A stretch of DNA of 64,000 nt from Anaerolineae bacterium (GTDB taxonomy: Bacteria > Chloroflexota > Anaerolineae > Aggregatilineales > Phototrophicaceae). Below the pieces are notes generated by a model. The model made no database searches. It had not been told where the DNA came from and saw only the letters and a list, made by a program, of their open reading frames with translations. Shown here piece after piece: positions 1 to 7,540 of this stretch; the first letter of the stretch is position 1; the number at the start of each line of letters is the position of its first letter. The stretch spans positions 1-64,000 of the forward strand of contig JAGWBD010000007.1 in the NCBI GenBank assembly GCA_021296065.1, written 5' to 3'. The position numbers were made by a program, and so were the translations under genes.

Positions 1-291
1 CCGTCGGGGTAATTCGATTTACGTCTACCGGTCCGGAGAATACAATTGATTGATCGTCGGGCATGGTGAGGGGGTGGGTAGCTGGCCCGTCCTGATATTC
101 TGTCCGAACGTCTCCGTGATGCAGGTACTTGAGGTCAGGGCCGCGACTGGCACCGCTGATCGGAATGCATTCCATATTCTCCCTTGCGGAAATGTTGTGA
201 TAGGATATTTGTCAGCGTGAGGCCCGCAGGGTTGGCAATCCACTCCGCAGGCCACACCGGGTTGTGCCGGATTTCGTGCCGGAGGGAGTGC
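1..291. other. No gene recognised; upstream region of the L,D-transpeptidase
   Basis: The stretch before the first gene contains only short overlapping ORFs on the minus strand that look like shadows: arginine/serine-rich, with no domain I recognise. A GGAGGG ribosome binding site at its end belongs to the following gene. No tRNA or repeat was seen. Confidence 0.5.
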
Positions 292-1323
292 ATGCGGCGA
301 TTGTCATCATTGATGTTGCCTGTGTTGCTGTTTGTGGCCAGCAACCTTGCGCAGGCGCTGCCAATATGCGAATCGCCAGGGGCGGTCGAATGCAGCGTGA
401 GCGATGACGTGCTGGCCGCCAATCGCTGGCCCACGGTGCGCCCCCTGCCCGTCGATGAAGAACTGCTTTACGATCGGGACTACCGGCGCGTGGCGGGCAT
501 CCTGCCCGTCTACGAGGAACCTTTCGGCGAGCTGCTGGAGACCACTGACGAAGGCTACAGTTTCGTCACCGTGTCGCAGATTGAGGACGACTGGGCGGAA
601 ATCGGTGAGGGCCAATGGGTCCCGCTCGACGTGCTTGGCGAGGAAGTCATACCGTCGCGCTATGCCGGCGTGGAATTGCCGACGGCAGGCCTGGAATTCC
701 CGATGGCCTGGACCCTGCGTCATTTGCGCGCGGCGACCGAACCGGGCGGCGCTGACTCGCCGCTAAACCCCTTCCTTTACCGCTACACGCGTGTGAACGT
801 CTTCAGTTGCGTGAAGGTGAACGGCAGGTGCTGGTATCAGGTTGGCAAGGACCAGTGGATACACCAGTACAACCTGGCCATGTTCGTTCCGGTCGGGCGC
901 CCGGAAGACATTGATACGCAAAAGTGGGTCGGCATCGATCTTTACGAACAGGTGCTCACGGCCTACGAGGGCGAGACGCCGGTCTTCACCACGCTGGTAT
1001 CCTCCGGTCTGGAGGAATGGTCCACCAACGAGGGGATCTTCCACGTCTGGTTGCGGCGCGCGCGCGGCGACATGAGCGGCGCTTTCCAGCAGCCGGACTT
1101 CTACTCCTTGCAGGAAGTCCCCTGGACGCAGTATTTCGACGGCGGCATCGCCCTGCACGGCGCTTATTGGCACGATGGTTTCGGCTTCCGCCGCAGCCAT
1201 GGCTGCGTCAACGCTTCCATTCTCGATTCGCACTGGCTCTTCGACTGGTCCAACGACTACTGGGACTGGGAAGAAGGGCACGGCATCGCGGTATACGTCT
1301 ACACAACCGGCCAGTACGAATAG
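292..1323 (+). CDS. Secreted L,D-transpeptidase (YkuD fold)
   Basis: Predicted peptidoglycan cross-linking enzyme acting outside the membrane. The C-terminal third carries the YkuD catalytic signature: an ALHGAYWHDGF histidine segment followed by RRSHGCVN with the nucleophilic Cys. I chose the ATG at 292 rather than the ORF-track start at 184 because GGAGGG lies just upstream and the protein then begins with a clean Sec signal peptide (MRRLSSLMLPVLLFVASN, cleavage near AQA/LP). This gives 343 aa. Residues of roughly 60-220 lie between signal and catalytic domain and probably form an SH3-like or wall-binding region (inference). The gene stands alone on the plus strand, convergent with surE. 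L,D-transpeptidases can also anchor proteins to the wall, so the exact acyl acceptor is unknown. Confidence 0.9.
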   Translation: MRRLSSLMLPVLLFVASNLAQALPICESPGAVECSVSDDVLAANRWPTVRPLPVDEELLYDRDYRRVAGILPVYEEPFGELLETTDEGYSFVTVSQIEDDWAEIGEGQWVPLDVLGEEVIPSRYAGVELPTAGLEFPMAWTLRHLRAATEPGGADSPLNPFLYRYTRVNVFSCVKVNGRCWYQVGKDQWIHQYNLAMFVPVGRPEDIDTQKWVGIDLYEQVLTAYEGETPVFTTLVSSGLEEWSTNEGIFHVWLRRARGDMSGAFQQPDFYSLQEVPWTQYFDGGIALHGAYWHDGFGFRRSHGCVNASILDSHWLFDWSNDYWDWEEGHGIAVYVYTTGQYE

Positions 1324-1409
1324 TCCGCAGCAACAGGTCAATGCCGGAGCGCGATGCGCGCCCCGCTTGCAGCGCCGCCCCTTGCGGGCAGCGAGGCTTC
1401 AGACTGTGT

Positions 1410-2165
1410 TCAGAGGGTGATATCCCAGGCGGCCAGATCGGCCAGGAAGCGGTGGGCGGTCAGGTCCAGATGGATGGGCGTCACGCTGGCGTAGCCGTGG
1501 TGCACGGCCCACAGGTCGGTGCCTTCCTCGTCAGTCATGCCGCCGGGCGCGGGCCCGACGATGCGATAGACGCTGCCATTGCCGGCCAGTTTGTCGTTGT
1601 AGATGCGGATGCCCTGGCGCGTGAGACGAATCTCGCGAATGTCGTCACAGGCAGGCAGATTGACGTTGAGGATGGTGAAGGGCGGCAGGCAGCGTTTGAG
1701 GGCGTATTCGCCGACAATGCGGGTCGCGATACGCGCGGCGGCGTCGTAATCGGCGACCTCGTCGGCCTCCGGGTTATCAAGGGAGAAGGCGATGGCCGGG
1801 ATGCCGTGGATGGTGGCTTCCAGCGCCGCGCTGACGGTGCCGCTGTAGGTAACGTCCTGGCCCATGTTGGCGCCGCGGTTGATGCCCGAAACGACGACGC
1901 GCGCGGGCCATTCGGCCATGCCCAGCGCGGTCAACGCGATGCAATCGGCCGGCGAGCCGCTCACGGCCAGGGCGGGGGTGCCGTCCGGCAGCAAGGTTTC
2001 CGCGACCGGGATGTCCTGGAAGAGGGTCTTCTTGTGGCCGCTGGCGCTCTGGTTGACGGCCGGGGCGATAACGCGCACCTCGCCAAGCTCCTGCATGGCG
2101 GCGGCCAGCGCGACGATGCCCGGCGCGCGCACGCCATCATCGTTGGTGACGAGAATGTAACTCAC
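1410..2165 (-). CDS. surE: 5'/3'-nucleotidase SurE
   Basis: Metal-dependent nucleoside monophosphate phosphatase of the SurE family, cytoplasmic, linked to stationary-phase survival and nucleotide salvage. The N-terminus has the diagnostic ILVTNDDGVRAPGI motif (metal-binding Asp-Asp), followed by APAVNQSASGHKKT and SGSPADCI, all characteristic of SurE. The 251 aa length is normal. The start is GTG with GGGAG about ten bases upstream. It is convergent with the L,D-transpeptidase gene and has no obvious operon partner. Confidence 0.95.
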   Translation of the reverse strand: MSYILVTNDDGVRAPGIVALAAAMQELGEVRVIAPAVNQSASGHKKTLFQDIPVAETLLPDGTPALAVSGSPADCIALTALGMAEWPARVVVSGINRGANMGQDVTYSGTVSAALEATIHGIPAIAFSLDNPEADEVADYDAAARIATRIVGEYALKRCLPPFTILNVNLPACDDIREIRLTRQGIRIYNDKLAGNGSVYRIVGPAPGGMTDEEGTDLWAVHHGYASVTPIHLDLTAHRFLADLAAWDITL

Positions 2166-2269
2166 TCAGGTTGTGCTCCCTGTGTCTTCGGATTCCCCAT
2201 ACCATGTATTGTACGACTGGATGTCAAGTGGAGATTTCAACCGGGTTAAGGGTAGGTAAACCAAGCTGT

Positions 2270-3937
2270 TCAGTTCTCAATGGAAATGCTGCCGAGAGGG
2301 ATGCGTCTGTCTTCGGGTCGTTGACCGTCGGCGAGGGTGACCTCCAGGCGTTGTCCGTCCACCAGTCGATAAAGCCCCGTGTAGACCTTATAGGTCCCGG
2401 CAATCAGATCCGGTGGAACTGTGACGTTCCATTGTTCGCGGGACTGCATCCCGGCATACCAGAGGCGGGTGGGCAAACGCTGCCCAAGTGGATACTGGTC
2501 CACATTCCAGTGCGACCCGTTGGTCTCATGTATGAAATGCAGAAACTGGGTCCAGTCTTCCACGCCATCACTGACAGAATTCCACAGAAATTCGACGTCC
2601 ATTGATTGCCCGGCCTTTACACGCCCGGGTATGTCAACCTTCTGCAAGACAAATCCGTTGGCAAAGTCTCCGACCACTGCTTTCCGGTCCGAATTTGCTG
2701 CCAGGTCCGGAAACACCAGTTCGTCCAGTAAAATATGGGTGTCTCCCAACAGGGGATGATCGCTGGTGTCGATCGTCACAGGTATGAATTCGTCTTCATC
2801 AATCCGCCAGAACGAGAGTGTCAGCCACAAGGCGCGATCTGTGGGCGCAGCTTGCGGTATATCCAGCCTCGCTTTGGGGAAAGCGGAGTTCAGGTTGCCA
2901 GGCATCCAGCTGCGGGTATCGATACCGCTCCGGCTGTTGGCCGAAGCGATTGGGTTGCCATTTTCCTGGTCCAGGAGCTGGAAAGTAATTCCAAAGTAGT
3001 CGGTTAGTGGTCTTGTCGCATACAACCAGATCCTGATCGTTTCCTTTTCACCAGGGTTGAGGGTAGCGTGAGACCAGCCCCGCAGGGCCAGGGCGCCATC
3101 CAGGATGTCCGCGGAGATCTCGTTATCGTATCCCTTCCAGAGGAAATAATACCTTTGGAAAACCTTGTCTTGCCAGACTGGCGCGGCCAACTGCAGAATG
3201 CAGACAAGCGCGTAAGTCAGGCAGATACTTGCCAGGAACTTTCGTTCACCGATCCTGGGGCCTGGCACGTTGGCTTTTGCGGACCCTGCCGTGCCTGCAA
3301 GCGCAACAGCGATACCCAATACCTCCAGGGTCTCTTCCAGAGGTTCAACCAGGGTAATTCCAAACAGTGTCGCATCGTCAAGAAGATGGGCAATAGCGGC
3401 AAGACATATTCCAACTGGCAAGAGAAAGAGACAGACACGTCTGACAACGTGCTTTCTGTAGTGGCGGATCAGGACCAGCGAATGTACGACCAGAAAGACG
3501 CCGAACAAGAGCAACAGCCATTTTTCGGGAATGAAATTACGGTTGAGGGCAATTAACTCGAACAGGGACAATCCTGTAAACCCGGATCCAAGGACCAGCC
3601 AGAACGTCCGCTCAGCGAAGCGGCCCCTTAAGGATGCGATTCCGTTATAGAAGCCCAGGATACCCAGAAAGAGCATTTGAAAAGTTGAATTCACCGAGGT
3701 GATGGTCCACTCATGGTCAAAGTGCCAGAGCTTGAGGGGTAAAATTGCCGAGTTTGTCAGGTCCGCCACAAGGTAGATCACCAGCAGCAGGGCGTGCACG
3801 GCAACAAACAGGGTCGGCAGGTTCTTTCCCGGCCCTGGAATGAGTGGCCCTGATTTGAATCTGACAACCCAGACAAAAAGTGTACACAGGGCCAGCGACA
3901 GGGACAGAAAGGGCAAAACCGGATGAGGCCAGGTCAC
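2270..3937 (-). CDS. Multi-pass membrane protein with C-terminal extracytoplasmic beta domain, unknown function
   Basis: I do not recognise a named family. The 555 aa protein has an N-terminal half with about six hydrophobic segments (for example SLSLALCTLFVWVV, LFVAVHALLLVIYLVA, GVFLVVHSLVLI). The soluble C-terminal half of about 300 residues contains the motif LLDELVFPD and ends in a segment, IAGTYKVYTGLYRLVDGQRL, that resembles the tail modules on Chloroflexota GT39-like membrane proteins. The start is GTG without a clear Shine-Dalgarno site. Base composition is visibly less GC-rich than in neighbouring genes, so recent acquisition is possible. It lies where rplJ-rplL would be expected downstream of rplA. 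Confidence 0.6.
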   Translation of the reverse strand: MTWPHPVLPFLSLSLALCTLFVWVVRFKSGPLIPGPGKNLPTLFVAVHALLLVIYLVADLTNSAILPLKLWHFDHEWTITSVNSTFQMLFLGILGFYNGIASLRGRFAERTFWLVLGSGFTGLSLFELIALNRNFIPEKWLLLLFGVFLVVHSLVLIRHYRKHVVRRVCLFLLPVGICLAAIAHLLDDATLFGITLVEPLEETLEVLGIAVALAGTAGSAKANVPGPRIGERKFLASICLTYALVCILQLAAPVWQDKVFQRYYFLWKGYDNEISADILDGALALRGWSHATLNPGEKETIRIWLYATRPLTDYFGITFQLLDQENGNPIASANSRSGIDTRSWMPGNLNSAFPKARLDIPQAAPTDRALWLTLSFWRIDEDEFIPVTIDTSDHPLLGDTHILLDELVFPDLAANSDRKAVVGDFANGFVLQKVDIPGRVKAGQSMDVEFLWNSVSDGVEDWTQFLHFIHETNGSHWNVDQYPLGQRLPTRLWYAGMQSREQWNVTVPPDLIAGTYKVYTGLYRLVDGQRLEVTLADGQRPEDRRIPLGSISIEN

Positions 3938-4021
3938 GGAAGGTGAACCGTCGGATCGTCGGGCAAGTCGGAAAATCCCGGATGCCCGGAGGAGATTGGG
4001 AGGGATTTCATTAGACCTGAC

Positions 4022-4043
4022 GTACTGCAGAACGATCTGCAGC
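4022..4043 (-). other. Hairpin in the rplA downstream gap
   Basis: Between rplA and the 555-aa gene, the two CTGCAG hexamers separated by six bases can pair. No U-tract follows in either direction, so this is at best a weak terminator or processing hairpin. Confidence 0.25.
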
Positions 4044-4077
4044 CCTTGTGAAAATTAAGCGGCCGGCTGCCCGTGAC

Positions 4078-4773
4078 TCAAGCGGCGCTGCCAACGCGAA
4101 TGCCGGGCCCCATGGTGGAGGTAAGCACGATGCGCCGCAGGTAAGCTCCCTTGACGGCCGAGGGACGGGCGCCGGCGATGGCGTCAACCACCGTGCGCGT
4201 GTTTTCCAGCAAGGGCTCGTATTCGAAGCTGGCCTTGCCGACCGGCACGTGCAGGTTGCCGGTCTTGTCGTTGCGAAACTCGACGCGGCCGGCCTTGCGC
4301 TCTTCGATGGCCTGGGGCAGGTCGGCGGGTTGCACCACAGTGCCGGCGCGCGGGTTGGGCATCATGCCGCGCGGGCCAAGGATGCGGCCGAGGCGCCCGA
4401 CGCGCGACATCATGGAAGGCACCGCCAGGGCGGCGTCAAATTCCAGCCAGCCCTCGTTCTGGATGCGGGCGACCACCGCGTCGTCGGCGATGACGTCGGC
4501 GCCGGCCTCTTCGGCGGCGCGGGCGTCCTCACCCTCGGCGAAGACCAGCACACGCACCGAACGGCCGAGGCCATGCGGCAGCAGCACGGTATTGCGCACC
4601 TGCTGGTCGCTGTGGCGCGGGTCTATGCCGAGGCGCACGTGTAGCTCGATGGTCTCGTCGAATTTGGCGGTAGCCAGTTGTTGCACCAGCCGGACCGCTT
4701 CCTCAAGCGGATAGTCGCGGTTGCGGTCGAAGGCCTGCAGCGCTGCTTCGTAACGTTTGCCTCTTTTTGCCAT
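4078..4773 (-). CDS. rplA: 50S ribosomal protein L1
   Basis: L1 binds 23S rRNA at the E-site stalk and often represses its own operon by binding mRNA. The protein has the L1 hallmarks MAKRGKRYEAA at the N-terminus, LGRILGPRGMMPNPRAGTV in the middle and KAGRVEFRNDKTGNLH before the C-terminal helix. The ORF track begins at 4818, but the ATG at 4773 gives the family-standard N-terminus and has GGGGAGG just upstream, giving 231 aa. It is the last gene of the secE-nusG-rplK-rplA run; rplJ and rplL do not follow here. Confidence 0.97.
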   Translation of the reverse strand: MAKRGKRYEAALQAFDRNRDYPLEEAVRLVQQLATAKFDETIELHVRLGIDPRHSDQQVRNTVLLPHGLGRSVRVLVFAEGEDARAAEEAGADVIADDAVVARIQNEGWLEFDAALAVPSMMSRVGRLGRILGPRGMMPNPRAGTVVQPADLPQAIEERKAGRVEFRNDKTGNLHVPVGKASFEYEPLLENTRTVVDAIAGARPSAVKGAYLRRIVLTSTMGPGIRVGSAA

Positions 4774-4831
4774 GTTTTCCTCCCCGTGGTGCTGGCGGGC
4801 CATGCATGGCCCTCCCACAGAACTGTATGAA

Positions 4832-5257
4832 TCAGTCGACGACGGTGACGCCCATCTGGCGCGCGGTGCCTTCCACCTGACGCATGGCCGCCTCGATGTT
4901 TGAGGTGTTAAGGTCGGGCAATTTCACCTCGGCGATCTCCTGCACCTGACGGCGATTGAGCTGGCCGACTTTTTCGGTGAGGGGGTTGGCTGCGCCTTTC
5001 TCGATGCCCGCAGCCTTGCGGATCAGAAAGGCGGTCGGCGGGCTTTTGAGTTCAAAGCGGAAGGAGTTGTCGCTGAAGACGGTGATTTCGGCGGGAATGA
5101 TATCGCCCATGCGGTTGCTGGTGCGGGCGTTGTATTCCTTGCAGAAGCCCATCAAATTGATGCCGTGCTGGGCCAGTGCCGGACCGATCGGCGGCGCCGG
5201 ATTGGCCTTGCCGGCGGGGATTTGCAGGGTCAGGATGGCCTTGATTTTCTTTGCCAT
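4832..5257 (-). CDS. rplK: 50S ribosomal protein L11
   Basis: L11 forms the GTPase-associated centre base together with the 1070 region of 23S rRNA. The 141 aa product has the expected start [20 protein letters not shown], the proline-rich [22 protein letters not shown] segment and C-terminal [20 protein letters not shown]. Length is canonical and GAGGA precedes the ATG. It lies 15 bases after nusG and about 60 before rplA, consistent with one transcript. Confidence 0.98.
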   Translation of the reverse strand: MAKKIKAILTLQIPAGKANPAPPIGPALAQHGINLMGFCKEYNARTSNRMGDIIPAEITVFSDNSFRFELKSPPTAFLIRKAAGIEKGAANPLTEKVGQLNRRQVQEIAEVKLPDLNTSNIEAAMRQVEGTARQMGVTVVD

Positions 5258-5272
5258 GCAGTTTTTTCGTCC

Positions 5273-5893
5273 TCAGGCTTTCTCAACTTCCAGGAAATCC
5301 AGTTCGACCGGCGTATCGCGCCCGAAAAAGTTGACCATCACGCGCACGCGGGTCTTGTCGATATCGATGTTGTCGACCGTGCCGATAAAGTCATTGAAGG
5401 GGCCATCGATGATACGCACCTTCTCACCGACGCTGAAGTTGACGACGATGGTCGGCGTTTCCTGCGACATGCGGTCCATGATCTTGTTGACTTCTTCCTC
5501 GAGCAGGGGCGTGGGGTCGTTGCCCATGCCCACAAAGCCGGTCACGCCAGGCGTGTTGCGCACGACGTACCAGGAGTCCTCGTCCATGACCATTTCGACC
5601 AGCAGGTAGCCGGGGAAGACACGGCGTTCCACAGGACGGTGCTTGCCGTCGCGAATCTCAATTTCTTCCTCGGTGGGAATGATGACGTCAAAGATCTTGT
5701 CACGCATGCCCATGGTCTCGATACGCTGCTCAATGGCGTGGCGCACCTTGTTCTCGTAGCCGGAATAGCAGTGGATCACGAACCACTGTCTGTCAACCGC
5801 GGCGGATTCTGTACCGTCTTCGAGGATGATATTTAACTCATCGTCCTCGTTATCCAGCCAGACCGGTTCGGGGTCGAACCCTTCCTGGTTCAT
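5273..5893 (-). CDS. nusG: Transcription termination/antitermination factor NusG
   Basis: NusG binds the RNA polymerase clamp and couples transcription to termination or translation. The NGN domain is visible from WFVIHCYSGYENKVRHAIEQ through PGYLLVEMVMDEDSWYVVRN, and the KOW domain is at the C-terminus (GEKVRIIDGPFNDFIGTV). The ORF track starts far upstream at 6130, inside secE in another frame. The ATG at 5893, with GGGAGAG upstream, gives 206 aa with a short acidic N-terminal extension of about 38 residues before the NGN domain. It is 17 bases downstream of secE. Confidence 0.97.
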   Translation of the reverse strand: MNQEGFDPEPVWLDNEDDELNIILEDGTESAAVDRQWFVIHCYSGYENKVRHAIEQRIETMGMRDKIFDVIIPTEEEIEIRDGKHRPVERRVFPGYLLVEMVMDEDSWYVVRNTPGVTGFVGMGNDPTPLLEEEVNKIMDRMSQETPTIVVNFSVGEKVRIIDGPFNDFIGTVDNIDIDKTRVRVMVNFFGRDTPVELDFLEVEKA

Positions 5894-5910
5894 TTGCTCT
5901 CCCGCCCCCG

Positions 5911-6369
5911 TCACCAGGACGCTGAATTCTTGCGATTCGAACGAATGTAAAGAAATGTGCCCAGCCCGACAACCACGACGAAAAAGCCAAGAAAGACGAG
6001 TGGCTGGCCGAGGCCAATGGCAAAGAGTTCGCTGTAACCAAGGGTGATCAGGCCCAGCACGATGGCCGCCAGCAGCGTGGACACCAGCACGATGACACTC
6101 AGACGGCGCGCCTCCAGGCGCGTGGGCCAACTGACCTTTTTGACCTCGTCACGCACGCCCTCGAAGTAAATGGCGAGTACGGTGAAGGGCCGGGTCAGCC
6201 GGTTGCCGCTTTCCTGCACCACGGGCTGGTTGCGCCGGCCGGGCGTGGCGCGACCCTTGCGCGCAGTAACGCCGCGCTCCTGCGACTCGTCCGGCTGTGC
6301 GTCGGAGCGGTCGCCGAATGGCCACCAGCCCCGCCTTCTCCGGGTTCCGGTCGTCTTGCCGGTTGTCAT
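5911..6369 (-). CDS. secE: Preprotein translocase subunit SecE
   Basis: SecE clamps SecY in the Sec translocon. The 152 aa protein is longer than minimal SecE because of a basic, disordered N-terminal extension of about 80 residues. The conserved amphipathic helix FEGVRDEVKKVSWPTRLEA then leads into a hydrophobic segment, and a second hydrophobic stretch lies at the C-terminus. GAGGAG lies before the ATG. Its place directly before nusG is the ancestral order and supports the call. Confidence 0.93.
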   Translation of the reverse strand: MTTGKTTGTRRRRGWWPFGDRSDAQPDESQERGVTARKGRATPGRRNQPVVQESGNRLTRPFTVLAIYFEGVRDEVKKVSWPTRLEARRLSVIVLVSTLLAAIVLGLITLGYSELFAIGLGQPLVFLGFFVVVVGLGTFLYIRSNRKNSASW

Positions 6370-6424
6370 ACAAACTCCTCGCTTACGCAGCGGGCACCGG
6401 GCTTGCGCGCCCCCTATTCTTGTG

Positions 6425-6497
6425 CAGGGGAGGCAGGAATCGAACCCACAACCTACGGATTTGGAGACCGTTGCTCTGCCAATTGAGCTACTCCCCT
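6425..6497 (-). tRNA. tRNA-Trp (CCA)
   Basis: The minus strand folds into a 73-nt cloverleaf: acceptor AGGGGAG with CTCCCCT, D-arm region AGCTCAATTGGCAGAGC, anticodon loop CTCCAAA (anticodon CCA), and T-arm GTGGGTTCGATTCCTGC. No CCA is encoded. It lies between rpmG and secE, a position widely conserved for tRNA-Trp in bacteria. Confidence 0.96.
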
Positions 6498-6516
6498 AGG
6501 ATGCGATCCCGCGCTC

Positions 6517-6678
6517 TCAGCGGGTCTCGCGGTAGAGCACGTGACGACGAATGAAGGGGTCGTACTTTTTCAACTCCAGCCGGGCGGTGGTGGTGCGCCG
6601 GTTCTTGGAGGTGATGTACATGTGACCGCTTTCGGTGCTCTTAAGTTTGACGATAACGCGATTGCCTTTTTTGGCCAT
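6517..6678 (-). CDS. rpmG: 50S ribosomal protein L33, cysteine-free type
   Basis: This 53 aa gene is too short for the ORF track. The frame reads [19 protein letters not shown], then [20 protein letters not shown], and ends HVLYRETR followed by TGA. These are the hallmarks of L33. The zinc-binding CxxC pairs are absent, so it is the zinc-independent (C-) form. It sits between tRNA-Thr(GGT) and tRNA-Trp in the translation cluster. L33 binds 23S rRNA near the E site. Confidence 0.95.
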   Translation of the reverse strand: MAKKGNRVIVKLKSTESGHMYITSKNRRTTTARLELKKYDPFIRRHVLYRETR

Positions 6679-6742
6679 CCTGGATCCTGTTCCCTGGCGC
6701 GTTCACCCCTGCCGAAGGAGCGCTGCGCTACGGATGAAAGCA

Positions 6743-6814
6743 AGCCTCTGACGGGATTTGAACCCGTGACCTCATTCTTACCAAGAATGCGCTCTACCCC
6801 TGAGCTACAGAGGC
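6743..6814 (-). tRNA. tRNA-Thr (GGT)
   Basis: 72-nt cloverleaf on the minus strand. The acceptor GCCTCTG pairs with CAGAGGC, the anticodon stem-loop is CATTCTTGGTAAGAATG with anticodon GGT, and the T-arm is ACGGGTTCAAATCCCGT. Corresponds to the thrT position of the ancestral thrU-tyrU-glyT-thrT order. Confidence 0.96.
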
Positions 6815-6818
6815 GCTG

Positions 6819-6901
6819 TGGGCCGGGCTGGATTCGAACCAGCGTAGGCTCTCGCCAATGAATTTACAGTCCATCCCCATTAGCCACTCGGGCACCGACC
6901 C
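6819..6901 (-). tRNA. tRNA-Tyr (GTA)
   Basis: 83-nt class II tRNA with a long variable arm. The acceptor GGGTCGG pairs with CCGGCCC (one T-G wobble), the anticodon loop is CTGTAAA (anticodon GTA), and the T-arm is GCTGGTTCGAATCCAGC. Only four bases separate it from tRNA-Thr(GGT), so both come from one precursor. Confidence 0.95.
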
Positions 6902-6984
6902 GTTTCCGCGCCGCCTGCTGCTTACTGCTCACTTCGCGGCCAAGCCTTCGCTCAAGGGCGCCAGGCGCAACCGCCACAGGTTCA

Positions 6985-7057
6985 AGCCACCGACGGGATT
7001 CGAACCCGTAACCACTCGCTTACAAGGCGAGAGCTCTGCCGGTTGAGCTACGGTGGC
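6985..7057 (-). tRNA. tRNA-Thr (TGT)
   Basis: 73-nt cloverleaf on the minus strand. The acceptor GCCACCG pairs with CGGTGGC, the anticodon stem-loop is CTCGCCTTGTAAGCGAG with anticodon TGT, and the T-arm is ACGGGTTCGAATCCCGT. It is the first gene of the cluster, directly downstream of the promoters. Confidence 0.96.
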
Positions 7058-7068
7058 GTACCCACCGC

Positions 7069-7074
7069 AGTATA
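7069..7074 (-). promoter_or_regulatory. Proximal -10 box of the tRNA-Thr(TGT) promoter
   Basis: TATACT on the minus strand ends 12 bases before the tRNA-Thr 5' end, with a weak TTGCCG 16 bases upstream. The same TATACT hexamer precedes several other genes in this window. Confidence 0.5.
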
Positions 7075-7082
7075 GCAGTGCC

Positions 7083-7099
7083 GCCTTGCCCGGCAAGGC
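7083..7099. other. Hairpin between two putative promoters
   Basis: GCCTTGC and GCAAGGC form a 7-bp stem with a 3-base loop between the distal and proximal promoter elements of the tRNA cluster. It may stall or shape the longer transcript, or mark the end of the upstream gene. There is no U-tract. Confidence 0.35.
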
Positions 7100-7136
7100 G
7101 TCACCTGCCCGGCAGCACCTGACCGGACGCAGGCGC

Positions 7137-7165
7137 ATTCTAGTCAGGCGGGCAGTTGCTGTCAA
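7137..7165 (-). promoter_or_regulatory. Sigma70-type promoter for the tRNA/ribosomal cluster
   Basis: TTGACA, a 17-base spacer and TAGAAT on the minus strand match the vegetative consensus closely (6/6 and 5/6) and point into the Thr-Tyr-Thr-rpmG-Trp-secE cluster. It lies just downstream of the glutaredoxin-like gene on the same strand. Confidence 0.75.
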
Positions 7166-7189
7166 TGCCAGGCCTGTGCTGGCCGCGGT

Positions 7190-7540
7190 TCATGCCCGGG
7201 CCATGCGCTCCGGCGACAGCAGACCGTTGCGCAGGAGCCAGGCGCTCAGCTGCGCCATGCCCGGCTCGGTGATCAGGCAACCACGATCGATACCGCGCGG
7301 GCTGGTGTCCGGCGGCAAGGGGGATGGCGGCTCCAGCGGCAGGTCACTGCCACGCCTGGCGATGACAAGGGTGGGAACGGAGAGGAATCCGACCCAGTCC
7401 AGCAGTCGCTGGCGGGCCTCGTCGTCATCATCGATGAACAGGTCACGCCAGGCGACGCCGTGCAGGCGCAGGGTCTGCTGCGCCAGGGTAACCCAGGGGC
7501 AGGGCAGACGCCGGTTGTACATCACCAGTTCGCGCGTCAC
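7190..7540 (-). CDS. Glutaredoxin-like thioredoxin-fold protein
   Basis: The 116 aa protein shows a thioredoxin fold: beta strand ELVMYNRRLPCPWVTLAQQTL, then FIDDDDEARQRLLDWVGFLSVPTLVI with the cis-proline of SVPT. The active-site position reads CPWV, so only one Cys remains (monothiol type). The start is GTG overlapping the stop of the upstream amidase by GTGA, which suggests translational coupling. The C-terminal 45 residues are proline-rich and then helical, without a known role. The substrate is unknown. Confidence 0.7.
   Translation of the reverse strand: MTRELVMYNRRLPCPWVTLAQQTLRLHGVAWRDLFIDDDDEARQRLLDWVGFLSVPTLVIARRGSDLPLEPPSPLPPDTSPRGIDRGCLITEPGMAQLSAWLLRNGLLSPERMARA

Noticed and set aside
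924-2249. 441-aa plus-strand ORF
   Set aside because: Overlaps the L,D-transpeptidase out of frame and is antisense to surE.
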